Source of the DNA: Streptomyces triculaminicus
GTDB taxonomy: Bacteria; Actinomycetota; Actinomycetes; Streptomycetales; Streptomycetaceae
DNA length: 64,000 nt
Direction: 5' to 3'
NCBI RefSeq assembly: GCF_017349075.1
Contig: NZ_JAFMOF010000001.1
Location: forward strand, 992,001 to 1,056,000
Each line of letters begins with the position of its first letter. Position 1 is the stretch's first letter. A program made the position numbers and the translations under genes. This document shows positions 9,461 through 18,083 of this stretch, in pieces. The notes under the pieces were generated by a model, which did not search any database, had not been told where the DNA came from, and was given only the letters and a program-made list of their open reading frames with translations.

Positions 9461-11353
9461 TCACCCGCCGTACAGGGCCGCGATCTCCGCGGCGAAGTCC
9501 CGCGCGATGGCGGCGCGCCGGAGCTTCAGCGACGGCGTGATGTACCCCGACTCCTCCGTGAAGGCGACCGGCAGCACCGTGAACCGCCGGATCGACTCCG
9601 CCCGCGACACCAGCGAGTTCGCGTCGTCCACCGCCTCCTGCAGCGCGGCCCGCAGCGCCGGGTCCGCCACGAGCTCCTGCAGCGGCACGTCCTCCAGCCC
9701 GTTCATCTTCTGCCAGTGCGCGAAGCCGTCCGCGTCGAGGGTGATCAGCGCGCCGACGTAGGGCCGGTCGTCCCCGACCACCACGCACTGGTCGACCAGC
9801 GGATGCGCCCGCAGCCGGTCCTCCAGCGGGGCGGGGGCCACGTTCTTGCCGCCCGAGGTGACGATCAGCTCCTTCTTCCGGCCGGTGATGGTCAGATAGC
9901 CGTCGTCGTCGAGCGCGCCGATGTCCCCGGTGGCGAACCACTCCCCCGCGTCCGGCCGCACCGCCTCCCGCCGGCCGGCGTCCCAGTACCCGGCGAAGAC
10001 ATGCCCGCCGCGCAGCAGCACCTCGCCGTCCTCGGCGATGCGCACCCCGCCGCCGGGCAGCGGCCAGCCGACCGTCCCCAGGCGGGGGCGCAGCGGCGGC
10101 GTCAGGGTGGCGGCGGCCGTGGTCTCGGTCAGGCCGTAGCCCTCGAAGACCTCGATGCCGGCGCCCGCGTAGAAGGCGGCGAGCCGGGGGCCGAGCGGGG
10201 AGCCGCCGCTGATGACATAGCGGACCCGGCCGCCGAGCGCGGCGCGGATGCGGCGGTAGACCAGCGGGTCGTACAGCGCCCGGGCCGCCCTCAGCCGGGG
10301 CCCCGGGCCGGGCCCGGTGCCGTGCCGCCGGGCGGCGTCGGCCTCGCCGTGGCGGCGGGCGACGGAGGCCGCGCGGTCGAAGGAGCCGGCCCGGCCCATG
10401 CGCTCGGCCGTCGCCCGGCCGGTGTTGTAGATCTTCTCCAGGACGTAGGGGATGGACAGCAGGAACGTCGGCCGGAACCCGGCGAGGTCGGCGCGCAGCT
10501 CCTCGGGGCGGATGCTGGGGGCGTGCCCCAGCCGGACGCGCGCCCGCAGGCAGCCGACCGCGACCATGCGCCCGAAGACGTGCGAGAGCGGCAGGAAGAG
10601 CAGGGTGGAGGCGGCCTCCCCGGTCGTGGCCTTGAAGACCGGGTGCAGCAGCCCTGTCGCGTTGTCGACCTCGGCGAAGAAGTTGGCGTGCGTCAGGACG
10701 CAGCCCTTGGGGCGGCCGGTGGTGCCGGAGGTGTAGATGAGGGTGGCGATGTCGTCGGGGGTACGGGCGGCGCGCCGCTCGTCCACCGCGGCGTTGGGCA
10801 GGGACCGTCCGGCGGCGACGAGCGCGCCGACGGCGTCCTCCTCCAGGCGCCAGAGGTGGGCGAGGTCCGGCAGGTCCCCGGCGGCGACGACCTCCGCCTG
10901 GCCGGCGGTCTCGACCACGCAGGCGACCGCGCCGGAGTCGCGCAGGATCCAGTGGGTCTGGACGGGCGAGGAGGTGGGGTAGACGGGGACGGTGACCAGG
11001 CCCGCCGCCCAGGCCGCGAAGTCCAGCAGCGTCCACTCGTAGGACGTACGGGCCATGATGGCGAGCCGGTCGCCGGGCCTCAGCCCGTGGGCGAGGAGGC
11101 CCTTGGCGACCGAGCGCACCTCGGCGGCGAAGCGGGCGGCGGTGACGTCGCGCCACAGCCCGTCGGGCTGCCTGCGGCCGAGCACCACGTCGGCGGGGGC
11201 CTCGGCGGCGTTGTCGAAGGGGAGGTCGCCGAGCGAGCCGCGCGGGGCGGGTCCGGCGAGCGGGGGGACGAAGGCCTCGCGGACGACGCCGGCGACGGCC
11301 GTCGTGCGGGGCGGGACGAGCGGAGGCAAGGTGGTGCTGGGCGGTACGGACAC
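9461..11353 (-). CDS. Long-chain acyl-CoA synthetase (second paralogue)
   Basis: A 630-residue AMP-forming ligase with the P-loop YTSGTTGRPKG, YGLTETTAA, WFATGDIGALDDDGYLTITGR and GGKNVAPAPLE. The GTG at 11353 (VSVPPSTT) is preferred because AGGAG lies six bases before it; the reading to 11386 lacks a site. Compared with the synthetase at 5169-7031 it has an extra Arg/Gly/Pro-rich insert near residues 330-360. Its upstream region carries palindromes like the operator before the tetR gene at 11472, so TetR control by an acyl-CoA or related ligand is likely. That link is inferred. Confidence 0.9.
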   Translation of the reverse strand: MSVPPSTTLPPLVPPRTTAVAGVVREAFVPPLAGPAPRGSLGDLPFDNAAEAPADVVLGRRQPDGLWRDVTAARFAAEVRSVAKGLLAHGLRPGDRLAIMARTSYEWTLLDFAAWAAGLVTVPVYPTSSPVQTHWILRDSGAVACVVETAGQAEVVAAGDLPDLAHLWRLEEDAVGALVAAGRSLPNAAVDERRAARTPDDIATLIYTSGTTGRPKGCVLTHANFFAEVDNATGLLHPVFKATTGEAASTLLFLPLSHVFGRMVAVGCLRARVRLGHAPSIRPEELRADLAGFRPTFLLSIPYVLEKIYNTGRATAERMGRAGSFDRAASVARRHGEADAARRHGTGPGPGPRLRAARALYDPLVYRRIRAALGGRVRYVISGGSPLGPRLAAFYAGAGIEVFEGYGLTETTAAATLTPPLRPRLGTVGWPLPGGGVRIAEDGEVLLRGGHVFAGYWDAGRREAVRPDAGEWFATGDIGALDDDGYLTITGRKKELIVTSGGKNVAPAPLEDRLRAHPLVDQCVVVGDDRPYVGALITLDADGFAHWQKMNGLEDVPLQELVADPALRAALQEAVDDANSLVSRAESIRRFTVLPVAFTEESGYITPSLKLRRAAIARDFAAEIAALYGG

Positions 11354-11385
11354 GTGCGGCTCCTGACCCACATGCGAGACCGGCA

Positions 11386-11406
11386 AGTAACCTTACTCAG
11401 CGGTAA
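11386..11406. promoter_or_regulatory. Candidate TetR operator(s) upstream of the acyl-CoA synthetase
   Basis: Two overlapping palindromes: AGTAACCTTACT (11386-11397) and TTACTCAGCGGTAA (11393-11406). The second has the half-sites and spacing of TTACCGGCAGGTAA before tetR. On the minus strand a possible -10 TAAGGT lies inside the first palindrome, so binding would block transcription. Confidence 0.5.
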
Positions 11407-11471
11407 ATCTATGGCCGTAAATGTACGCGCGGTGGCGGGGGGCGGCCAGGGCCGCGCCGGCGCCGGACGAC

Positions 11472-12173
11472 TCACGGACGGGCGGTACACGTCCAGCGAC
11501 GCCCGTTCATGAGGTTGTCCAGGCCGACCCACACCACGTTCATCAGCGTCTCCGCCGTCGCCTTCTCCGAGGGGCCGGTGTCGGCCCCGGAGTTGGCCCA
11601 GCCCGCCAGGGACTCGGCGGCGCCCACGACCGCGTGCGCCAGCCCGGCGGCCTCGTGGGGCGCCAGCGGCACGGCGGGCGCGGCGGAGCGGGCGGTCTCC
11701 GCGATCAGCCGGGTGACCAGGTCGACGATCTGCTGCCGCAGCCCCGCCACCACCAGCGCGAACGGCTCCCCGTGGGTCCGCGCCTGGCAGCTGAGGACCG
11801 CCCACCCCGCGGGGTGCTCGGCGGTGTGCGCGAAGAAGGCGAGCAGCCCGCACCACAGCCGCCGGTCGGCGGGCGCGTCCGGCACGGTCGCGCCCCGCAC
11901 CGCCGCGAGCAGCGCCTCGGCCTCGCGCCGGATGCACGCGCTGAACAGGTCTTCCTTGGAGTTCAGATAGAGGTAGACCAGTGGCTTGGAGGCGCCGGCC
12001 AGCTCGGCGATCTCGTCCATGGACGCGGCGTTGTAGCCGCGCCGGGCGAACACCTCGACGGCCGCGTCGAGCATCTGCCGCTCGCGCACCTCCCGGGGCA
12101 TCCGTTTGGTCCTGCCGCCGGCCTTGCGCTTGGCCCTGGACTCCACGGGCTCGATGGAACTCATGACATTCAC
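11472..12173 (-). CDS. TetR/AcrR-family transcriptional regulator
   Basis: A 233-residue repressor. The N-terminal helix-turn-helix (AAVEVFARRGYNAASMDEIA, then LAGASKPLVYLYLNSKEDLF) covers about residues 30-80, after a basic tail (RAKRKAGGRTKR). The ligand domain is of the TetR_C type. The GTG at 12173 is chosen because GGGAGGGA sits seven bases upstream; an in-frame ATG at 12164 is the alternative. The promoter and operator are clearly visible upstream, indicating autorepression. Location between an acyl-CoA synthetase and a symporter suggests control of lipid or organic acid use. Confidence 0.88.
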   Translation of the reverse strand: MNVMSSIEPVESRAKRKAGGRTKRMPREVRERQMLDAAVEVFARRGYNAASMDEIAELAGASKPLVYLYLNSKEDLFSACIRREAEALLAAVRGATVPDAPADRRLWCGLLAFFAHTAEHPAGWAVLSCQARTHGEPFALVVAGLRQQIVDLVTRLIAETARSAAPAVPLAPHEAAGLAHAVVGAAESLAGWANSGADTGPSEKATAETLMNVVWVGLDNLMNGRRWTCTARP

Positions 12174-12198
12174 GACAAAATCCCTCCCCCCCGTCACG

Positions 12199-12236
12199 TT
12201 ACCGGCAGGTAATATCACGGGGAGGAGGGACGTCAA
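12199..12236 (-). promoter_or_regulatory. tetR promoter with overlapping operator
   Basis: On the minus strand TTGACG (12231-12236) is followed after 16 to 18 bases by TATTAC/TTACCT. The 14-bp palindrome TTACCGGCAGGTAA (12199-12212) overlaps this -10 region. This arrangement is typical for an autorepressed TetR gene. Confidence 0.6.
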
Positions 12237-12259
12237 GGGTAGGGATCAAGCCGCCCGGC

Positions 12260-13591
12260 TCACGCCGCGGCCGGCTCCGGCGCCGCCTGCACGGCCGGCT
12301 CCAGCCGCGAGCCGTCGGCCGTCTCGTACGCCTCGCGGTCCAGGATCTTCTCCCGGGACGCCACGAGGATCGGGATCACCGACTGCCCGGCGACGTTCGT
12401 CGCGGTGCGCATCATGTCCACGATCGGGTCGATGGCCAGCAGCAGGCCCACGCCCGCCATCGGCAGGCCCAGCGTCGACAGGGTCAGGGTCAGCATCACC
12501 GTGGCGCCGGTCAGGCCGGCGGTCGCGGCGGAGCCGATGACCGAGACGAAGACGATCAGGACGTAGTCCTTGATCTCCAGCGGCACGTCGAAGACCTGGG
12601 CGACGAAGATCGCGGCGATGGCCGGGTAGATCGAGGCGCAGCCGTCCATCTTGGTCGTCGAGCCGAACGGCACCGCGAAGGAGGCGTACTCCTTCGGCAC
12701 GCCGAGCCGCTCGGTGACCTTCTGCGTCAGCGGCATGGTGCCGACGGAGGAGCGGGAGACGAAGGCCAGCTGGATGGCCGGCCAGGCGCCCTTGAAGAAG
12801 CGCAGCGGGTTGACCTTGGCGACCGTGGCCAGCAGCAGCGGGTAGACGCCGAACAGCACGATGGCGCAGCCGACGTAGATGTCGGCGGTGAAGGTCGCGT
12901 ACTTGCTGATCAGGCCCCAGCCGTAGGTGTAGACGGCCTTGCCGACCAGGCCCAGGCTGCCGAGCGGGGCGAGGCGGATGACCCACCACAGCACCTTCTG
13001 CAGCAGCTGGAGGACGGACTCGCTGAAGGTCAGCAGCGGCTGGGCCTTCTCGCCGATCTGCAGCACGGCGACGCCGGCGACGGCGGCCATGAAGACGATC
13101 TGCAGGACGTTCAGCTCGGTGAAGGGCGTGATGACGTCGGTGGGGACGATGCCGGTGAGGAAGTCCAGCCAGGAGCCGTGCTTCTTGGGCTCGGCGCCGT
13201 CGGCGGCGGTCAGGCCGGTGCCGGCGCCCGGGTCGGTGAGCAGGCCGATGGCGAGGCCGATGACGACCGCGATCAGCGACGTGATCATGAACCAGAGCAG
13301 GGTCCGGGTGGCCAGCCGGGCGGCGTTGGAGACGTTCCGCAGGTTGGTGATCGACACCAGGATGGCGAAGAACACCAGCGGCGCGACCACCACCATCAGC
13401 AGCTGGACGAAGATGCCGCCGGTCTTGTCGAGGGCGGTCTGCAGCCAGGAGACGTCACCGCTCTTGGCGACCCAGCCCAGCAGGGCGCCCAGCACGAGGG
13501 CGAGCAGGATCTGGGCCCAGAAGGGGACATTGAGGATGCGCGATATGCGCCCGCGCTGAGCGGACGCCGGGTTGGACGGGGGCGTCGACAT
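12260..13591 (-). CDS. Dicarboxylate/amino acid:cation symporter (DAACS family, GltP/DctA-like)
   Basis: A 443-residue inner-membrane transporter using H+ or Na+ to import glutamate, aspartate or C4-dicarboxylates. The family marks are the serine-rich SRSSVGTMPLTQ loop, the GSTTKMDGCASIYPAIAAIF hairpin and the late DPIVDMMRTATNVAGQ substrate/cation site; about eight hydrophobic spans are visible. The ATG at 13591 follows TACCGT by seven bases, with TTGGGT 18 bases further up, so the mRNA is probably leaderless. It lies 86 bases upstream of tetR in the same direction. The exact substrate cannot be told from sequence. Confidence 0.9.
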   Translation of the reverse strand: MSTPPSNPASAQRGRISRILNVPFWAQILLALVLGALLGWVAKSGDVSWLQTALDKTGGIFVQLLMVVVAPLVFFAILVSITNLRNVSNAARLATRTLLWFMITSLIAVVIGLAIGLLTDPGAGTGLTAADGAEPKKHGSWLDFLTGIVPTDVITPFTELNVLQIVFMAAVAGVAVLQIGEKAQPLLTFSESVLQLLQKVLWWVIRLAPLGSLGLVGKAVYTYGWGLISKYATFTADIYVGCAIVLFGVYPLLLATVAKVNPLRFFKGAWPAIQLAFVSRSSVGTMPLTQKVTERLGVPKEYASFAVPFGSTTKMDGCASIYPAIAAIFVAQVFDVPLEIKDYVLIVFVSVIGSAATAGLTGATVMLTLTLSTLGLPMAGVGLLLAIDPIVDMMRTATNVAGQSVIPILVASREKILDREAYETADGSRLEPAVQAAPEPAAA

Positions 13592-13663
13592 GCCGACCAC
13601 GGTAACACCGGCGCTTTGAGCCACCCAAAGGGAAACTTTGAGACGCACGATGCCCGAAACGCG

Positions 13664-13707
13664 TCGACGCCCTGGCGCGAAAGGGGTATTCCGCGACAGG
13701 GCGTCGA
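13664..13707. terminator. Terminator downstream of the DUF4229 gene
   Basis: Inverted repeat TCGACGCCCTG (13664-13674) / CAGGGCGTCGA (13697-13707) directly after the DUF4229 stop on the minus strand. Confidence 0.6.
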
Positions 13708-13723
13708 TGAGGTGTGAGAAGAC

Positions 13724-14023
13724 TTACGCGCCGTTCTGGGCGCCGTCCTCCTGGCCGGCGCTGGCGTCGAGGCGGGCCTTGGCCCGGTCCACCCGCTCCA
13801 CGATCTGCACCGACATGGCGTCGCGCTGCTTGCGCAGCAGGACCCAGCTCAGCGGGGCGGAGAGGATGAGCGCGAGCAGCACCATCCAGACCAGGTTGGA
13901 GTCGCCGGCCCCGAGCGGGATGACGTGCGCGTAGCACAGCACCCACACCAGGGCGAAGCATGCGACGAGCAGGCCCAGACGCAGGGCGGTGTAGCGGAGC
14001 GACGCGTACTTCTGGCTACTCAC
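13724..14023 (-). CDS. DUF4229 small membrane protein
   Basis: A 99-residue protein with two transmembrane segments (LRLGLLVACFALVWVLCYA and LVWMVLLALILSAPLSWVLL), followed by a charged cytoplasmic tail of the RKQRDAMSVQIVERV type that defines DUF4229. It is common next to menaquinone genes in actinomycetes. Function is unknown. It lies 77 bases downstream of mqnE in the same direction and may be cotranscribed. A hairpin follows its stop. Confidence 0.82.
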   Translation of the reverse strand: MSSQKYASLRYTALRLGLLVACFALVWVLCYAHVIPLGAGDSNLVWMVLLALILSAPLSWVLLRKQRDAMSVQIVERVDRAKARLDASAGQEDGAQNGA

Positions 14024-14100
14024 GGACGGGACCTTCTTCTCGACGACGACCGAAAGGTGCGGCTTTGGTACAGCCAGTACAGCACGCCGCGAAGTGGATC

Positions 14101-15264
14101 TCAGACCCGCATCGGCTGCGGCGACTCCCGCAGCGAGGCGTCCGGACCGGGGTACTCGCGGATGACCTCGTAGCGGGTGTTGCGCTCGACCGGCCGGAAG
14201 CCCGCCTCGCGGATGAGCTCGAGCAGGTCGTCGCGGGTGAGCTTGTTGGGCGTGCCGTAGTTGTCCGCGTCGTGGGTGATCTTGTACTCCACGACCGAGC
14301 CGTCCATGTCGTCCGCGCCGTACTGCAGGGCGAGCTGGGCGGTCTGGACGCCGTGCATCACCCAGAACACCTTCACGTGCGGCACGTTGTCGAACAGCAG
14401 CCGCGAGACCGCGAAGGTCTTGAGCGCCTCGGCGCCCGTCGCCATCGACGTGCGCGCCTGCAGGCGGTTACGGATCTTGCCGTCCTTCATGTCCACGAAG
14501 TCGTGCTGGTAGCGCAGCGGGATGAAGACGTGGAAGCCGCCGGTCTCGTCCTGCAGCTCGCGCAGCCGCAGCACGTGGTCCACGCGGTGGCGGGGCTCCT
14601 CGATGTGGCCGTAGAGCATCGTGCAGGGGCCCTTGAGGCCCTTGGAGTGCGCCAGACGGTGGATGCGCGACCAGTCCTCCCAGTGGGTGTCGTGGTCGAC
14701 GATGTGCTGGCGGACCTCCCAGTCGAAGATCTCCGCACCGCCACCGGTCAGCGACTCCAGACCGGCGTCGATCAGCTCGTCGAGGATCTCGTCGGCGGGC
14801 AGCCCGGAGATCTTCTCGAAGTGCTGGATCTCGGTGGCGGTGAAGGCCTTCAGGGAGACGTTCGGCAGCGCTTCCTTCAGCGCCCGCAGGGAGCGCGGGT
14901 AGTAGCGCCAGGGCAGGGTCGGGTGCAGGCCGTTGACGATGTGCAGCTCGGTGAGGTTGTCGTTCTCCATCGCCTTGGCGAGGCGGACGGCCTCCTCGAT
15001 GCGCATGGTGTACGCGTCCTTCTCGCCCGGCTTGCGCTGGAACGAGCAGTACGCGCACGACGCCGTGCACACGTTGGTCATGTTGAGGTGGCGGTTGACG
15101 TTGAAGTGGACGACGTCGCCGTTCTTGCGCGTGCGCACCTCGTTGGCCAGGCCGCCCAGCCAGGCCAGGTCGTCGGACTCGTACAGAGCGATGCCGTCCT
15201 CGCGGGTGAGCCGCTCACCGGCGTGCACCTTCTCCTCCAGCTCACGCTTGAGCCCCGCGTCCAT
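14101..15264 (-). CDS. mqnE: MqnE, aminofutalosine synthase
   Basis: A 387-residue radical SAM enzyme that joins 3-enolpyruvyl-benzoate (the MqnA product) to the adenosyl group of SAM, giving aminodeoxyfutalosine. The cluster motif CTASCAYCSFQRKPG has the CxxxCxxC spacing, and NGLHPTLPWRYYP and GGGAEIFDWEVR are typical of MqnE. The ATG at 15264 follows a purine-rich AGAGAGGCGG. It lies 65 bases downstream of an Lrp-type regulator in the same direction and is likely cotranscribed with it. Confidence 0.93.
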   Translation of the reverse strand: MDAGLKRELEEKVHAGERLTREDGIALYESDDLAWLGGLANEVRTRKNGDVVHFNVNRHLNMTNVCTASCAYCSFQRKPGEKDAYTMRIEEAVRLAKAMENDNLTELHIVNGLHPTLPWRYYPRSLRALKEALPNVSLKAFTATEIQHFEKISGLPADEILDELIDAGLESLTGGGAEIFDWEVRQHIVDHDTHWEDWSRIHRLAHSKGLKGPCTMLYGHIEEPRHRVDHVLRLRELQDETGGFHVFIPLRYQHDFVDMKDGKIRNRLQARTSMATGAEALKTFAVSRLLFDNVPHVKVFWVMHGVQTAQLALQYGADDMDGSVVEYKITHDADNYGTPNKLTRDDLLELIREAGFRPVERNTRYEVIREYPGPDASLRESPQPMRV

Positions 15265-15329
15265 GGATGCGCCCGCCTCTCTGTCACTTCCGCTGCTGCG
15301 GCAACCTCAACGAGCGTACTCCCCCGCTC

Positions 15330-15785
15330 TCACGCCTCCTCGGGGAGCTCACCCACCCGGTTCTCCCACTTGGTGGACAGCACGATGGTCGTCCTGGTGC
15401 GGCTGACGCCCTTGGTGCCGGACAGGCGGCGGATGGTGCGCTCCAGGCCGTCCACGTCGCCGACGCGGACCTTGAGCATGTACGAGTCGTCGCCGGCGAT
15501 GAACCAGCAGTCCTCGATCTCCTCCAGGTCGCGCAGTCGGCGGGCCACGTCCTCGTGGTCGGCGGCGTCCGAGAGCTGAATGCCGATCAGGGCGGTGACG
15601 CCCAGGCCGAGCGACGCGGAGTTGACGGTCGCGCGGTAGCCGGTGATGACGCCCGCCGCCTCCAGGCGGTTGATCCGGTCCGTGACGCTCGGCCCGGACA
15701 GGCCGACCAGCCTGCCCAGCTCCGCGTACGAGGCCCGGCCGTTCTCCCGTAGAGCCTGGATGAGCTGCCTGTCCACCGCGTCCAT
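15330..15785 (-). CDS. Lrp/AsnC-family transcriptional regulator
   Basis: A 151-residue regulator. The N-terminal HTH (MDAVDRQLIQALRENGRASY, then LGRLVGLSGPSVTDRINRLE) covers residues 1-50, and the ligand-binding RAM domain (LIGIQLSDAADHEDVARRL and DDSYMLKVRV) covers about 65-145. The ATG at 15785 is chosen because the fold begins there and AAAGG lies upstream; the longer reading to 15863 has no support. Its position directly before mqnE suggests it may respond to an aromatic amino acid or respiratory signal, but the ligand is unknown. Confidence 0.9.
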   Translation of the reverse strand: MDAVDRQLIQALRENGRASYAELGRLVGLSGPSVTDRINRLEAAGVITGYRATVNSASLGLGVTALIGIQLSDAADHEDVARRLRDLEEIEDCWFIAGDDSYMLKVRVGDVDGLERTIRRLSGTKGVSRTRTTIVLSTKWENRVGELPEEA

Positions 15786-15923
15786 TGCCTGGCACCTTTC
15801 AATAATCAGCGAAGTCGCCGGTTTACGTGTAGAATCTAAGGCGTACGGGGCTCCCGGCCCCATAAATCTTTCACCAGATCAGCGAATCAACGACGATCCT
15901 TCGATCTCAGGAGTGAAGCGCCC

Positions 15924-16058
15924 GTGTACTCGATCGAGATGGCCTACGCCCGCATGCGTGAGCTGCAGGACCTGGCCAACCGCTCGCGTGCCCACCAGTC
16001 CGCCGACGCGCACCGCGCGAACGAGAAGCCCCGCTTCCGCCGCGCCAAGAAGCGCTAA
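15924..16058 (+). CDS. Small conserved basic protein of 44 residues, function unknown
   Basis: The GTG at 15924 is preceded by CAGGAGTGAAG. The product starts VYSIEMAYARMRELQDLANR and ends in a basic tail PRFRRAKKR. It is predicted as a soluble amphipathic helix with a charged tail. Its TAA overlaps the stop codon of the convergent ubiX-like gene (16055-16057). It is divergent from the Lrp-type regulator; a possible -10 TAGAAT lies at 15830-15835. I recognise no family, but the ribosome-binding site and codon bias support a real gene. Confidence 0.72.
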   Translation: MYSIEMAYARMRELQDLANRSRAHQSADAHRANEKPRFRRAKKR

Positions 16059-16744
16059 CCCGCGCGGCGGGGACCACTGGCACCACCGAGTTCTCCTTCC
16101 CACCGGCGGTACAGCCGGTGCGGCACCCCCGCCGCGTCCAGCACCCTCCCGGCGACGAAGTCCACCAGATCCTGGATGTGCGTCGCCCCCGCGTAGAACG
16201 CCGGCGAGGCGGGCAGCACCACGGCTCCCGCTTCGTCGAGCGCCACGAGCTGCCTGAGCGTCTGACCGCTGAGCGGCGTCTCGCGCACCGCGACGATCAA
16301 CGGCCGTCGCTCCTTGAGCGTCACGCTCGCCACCCGCTGCAGAAGGTCCTTCGACAGACCCATGGCCACTCCGGCCACACAGGCCGTGCTCGCCGGGACG
16401 ATCAGCATCCCCTTCACGGGGTACGAGCCCGACGACGGCCCGGCGGCGAGGTCGCCCGCCGCCCAGTACCGCACGTCGGACACGTCGGCGTCGAAGGTCG
16501 CCGGCTTGCCGTCCGCCCCCAGCGCCAGCCAGGCGCGCAGGTCGTCCCGCCAGTGCGCGTCCCGGAACGCGATCCCGGTCTCGTCCAGCAGCGTCAGCCG
16601 CGAGGCCCGGCTGACCACCAGGTCCACCGCCTCGCCCGCCGCCAGCAGCCCGCGCACCACTGCCGCGGCGTACGGCGTCCCGGACGCGCCGGAGACGCCC
16701 ACCACCCACGGCCGGCGCTGCGTTGTGTGTTCATACCGCTCCAC
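16055..16744 (-). CDS. UbiX-like flavin prenyltransferase (menaquinone pathway, MqnM-type)
   Basis: A 229-residue flavoprotein that makes the prenylated FMN cofactor used by UbiD-type decarboxylases. The N-terminal VVGVSGASGTPYAAAVVRGLL is the FMN-binding signature, and TACVAGVAMGLSKDLLQRVASVTLKERRPLIVAVRETPL is the family core shown in part here as TLKERRPLIVAVRETPL. The GTG at 16744 follows TAGGCT by seven bases, suggesting a leaderless mRNA. The UbiD-like partner is encoded at 18980-20431. In S. coelicolor the matching trio (UbiD, UbiA and UbiX homologues) completes the futalosine route. Confidence 0.9.
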   Translation of the reverse strand: MERYEHTTQRRPWVVGVSGASGTPYAAAVVRGLLAAGEAVDLVVSRASRLTLLDETGIAFRDAHWRDDLRAWLALGADGKPATFDADVSDVRYWAAGDLAAGPSSGSYPVKGMLIVPASTACVAGVAMGLSKDLLQRVASVTLKERRPLIVAVRETPLSGQTLRQLVALDEAGAVVLPASPAFYAGATHIQDLVDFVAGRVLDAAGVPHRLYRRWEGELGGASGPRRAG

Positions 16745-16855
16745 GCCCCGAGCCTATCCGCAGGCCGCAGTCACGGCCGAAAAGTCCTTTGACATGCTTA
16801 ATCTTCCTGGCATTGATTAGGTTTTGCCCAGGATCAGTCAATTGGGGGGGCCATC

Positions 16856-17998
16856 ATCCACCGCACGCACAAGGGCCTGGCCGCACTCGGCGGCCTGGCG
16901 CTCATAGCCGCCGCATCCACCGCCTGCGAGCCCGGCAAGGTCGGCACCGCGGCCAAGGTCCAGCGGGCCTTCGACAACCTGGGCAAGCAGAAGGCCTACT
17001 CCGCCGAGATGTCCGTCGACGCGAACGCGGAGAAGATCTACGACGTCCTCAAGGACACGGACGACTTCGACCGCGGCGACGCCGACATGCTCGCGGGCCT
17101 GAAGTACTCCTTCTCGGCCACCTACGACAAGCCGCTCAAGGACGTCACCGACAAGGACGACAAGAGCGCGAAGATCGCCTACAAGGTGGTCCGCGGCGGC
17201 AAGCAGCTCGTCGAGGTCCGCTCCACCGACGGCAAGTCCTATGTGCGCACCGACCTCAAGGAGGTCGTCTCCCTCGTCCAGAAGTCCGGCAAGGACGGCG
17301 GGGGCTCGGAGCCGGGCGCTCCGGGGGCGGTCATCGACGAGATGACGAAGAAGGCCGACCGGCTGCCCGCTGACATGGGCGGGGTCAAGAGCGCCCTCAA
17401 GGGCGAGTGGGTCGTCCTCGACAACGCCGCCGCCGAGGAGTTCGCCAAGTCCCAGGGCGCCGGCGACACCCCCGGCGCGCCGAACCCCCTCTCGCCGGAC
17501 GGCAAGTCCCAGAAGCGGTTCCTCGACGCCTTCCGCAAGGCGCTCGGCGACGAGGCGCACTTCAAGGACGCGGGCAAGAAGAACGGCGTGGACCACGTGC
17601 TGGTCACCGTCCCCGCGAAGAAGGTCGCCGAGGACGTCAAGGAGGGCCTCAAGCCGCTGAAGGACAAGCTGAATCCTTTCGGCAAGCAGGACAAGGGCAA
17701 GGACGACAGCCTCGAGGACCTCCCCGAGAAGCTCACGGCCGACGTCGCCATCAAGAACGGCACGCTCACCGGGCTGACCGTCGACGCCGCCCAGTTCGAC
17801 AAGAAGGCCAAGGGCCACCTGCCGCTGACCATCACCGTCAAGAACGGCGACGCCGCGGCCGTCGAGGCCCCCTCCGGCGCCCAGGAACTCAAGCCGCAGG
17901 ACCTCCTCCGCGCGCTCATGACCATGGGCGCCGACCGACTCGCCGACGAGGGCGGGGCGCACGGGCGCCCGGAGAAGACCGGCTTCGAAGGCATCTGA
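16856..17998 (+). CDS. Secreted lipoprotein with no standard start codon
   Basis: An open frame encodes a lipoprotein with a clear signal peptide (basic RTHK, then LAALGGLALIAA, lipobox ASTAC at the Cys codon 16925-16927). It continues as a 350-residue Lys/Asp-rich mature protein in the style of LppX/LprG-type carriers; I do not assign a family. No ATG, GTG or TTG lies in frame between the upstream TGA (16814) and the signal sequence. The first in-frame ATG, 17009, would remove the signal. The likeliest start is ATC at 16856, five bases after GGGGGGG (16844-16850); ATC 16853 and ATT 16841 are alternatives. A strong terminator follows. Confidence 0.7.
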   Translation: MHRTHKGLAALGGLALIAAASTACEPGKVGTAAKVQRAFDNLGKQKAYSAEMSVDANAEKIYDVLKDTDDFDRGDADMLAGLKYSFSATYDKPLKDVTDKDDKSAKIAYKVVRGGKQLVEVRSTDGKSYVRTDLKEVVSLVQKSGKDGGGSEPGAPGAVIDEMTKKADRLPADMGGVKSALKGEWVVLDNAAAEEFAKSQGAGDTPGAPNPLSPDGKSQKRFLDAFRKALGDEAHFKDAGKKNGVDHVLVTVPAKKVAEDVKEGLKPLKDKLNPFGKQDKGKDDSLEDLPEKLTADVAIKNGTLTGLTVDAAQFDKKAKGHLPLTITVKNGDAAAVEAPSGAQELKPQDLLRALMTMGADRLADEGGAHGRPEKTGFEGI

Positions 17999-18013
17999 CG
18001 GCGGGACGGACAC

Positions 18014-18053
18014 AAAGGGGCGGCCCCACCTCTCAAGGTGGGGCCGCCCCTTT
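18014..18053. terminator. Strong terminator between the lipoprotein and mqnP-like genes
   Basis: Perfect 18-bp stem AAAGGGGCGGCCCCACCT with its complement around CTCA, ending TTT. It is bidirectional between convergent genes. Confidence 0.85.
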
Positions 18054-18083
18054 ACGTCCGTACGGCTGTGTCCGTACGTGCGG

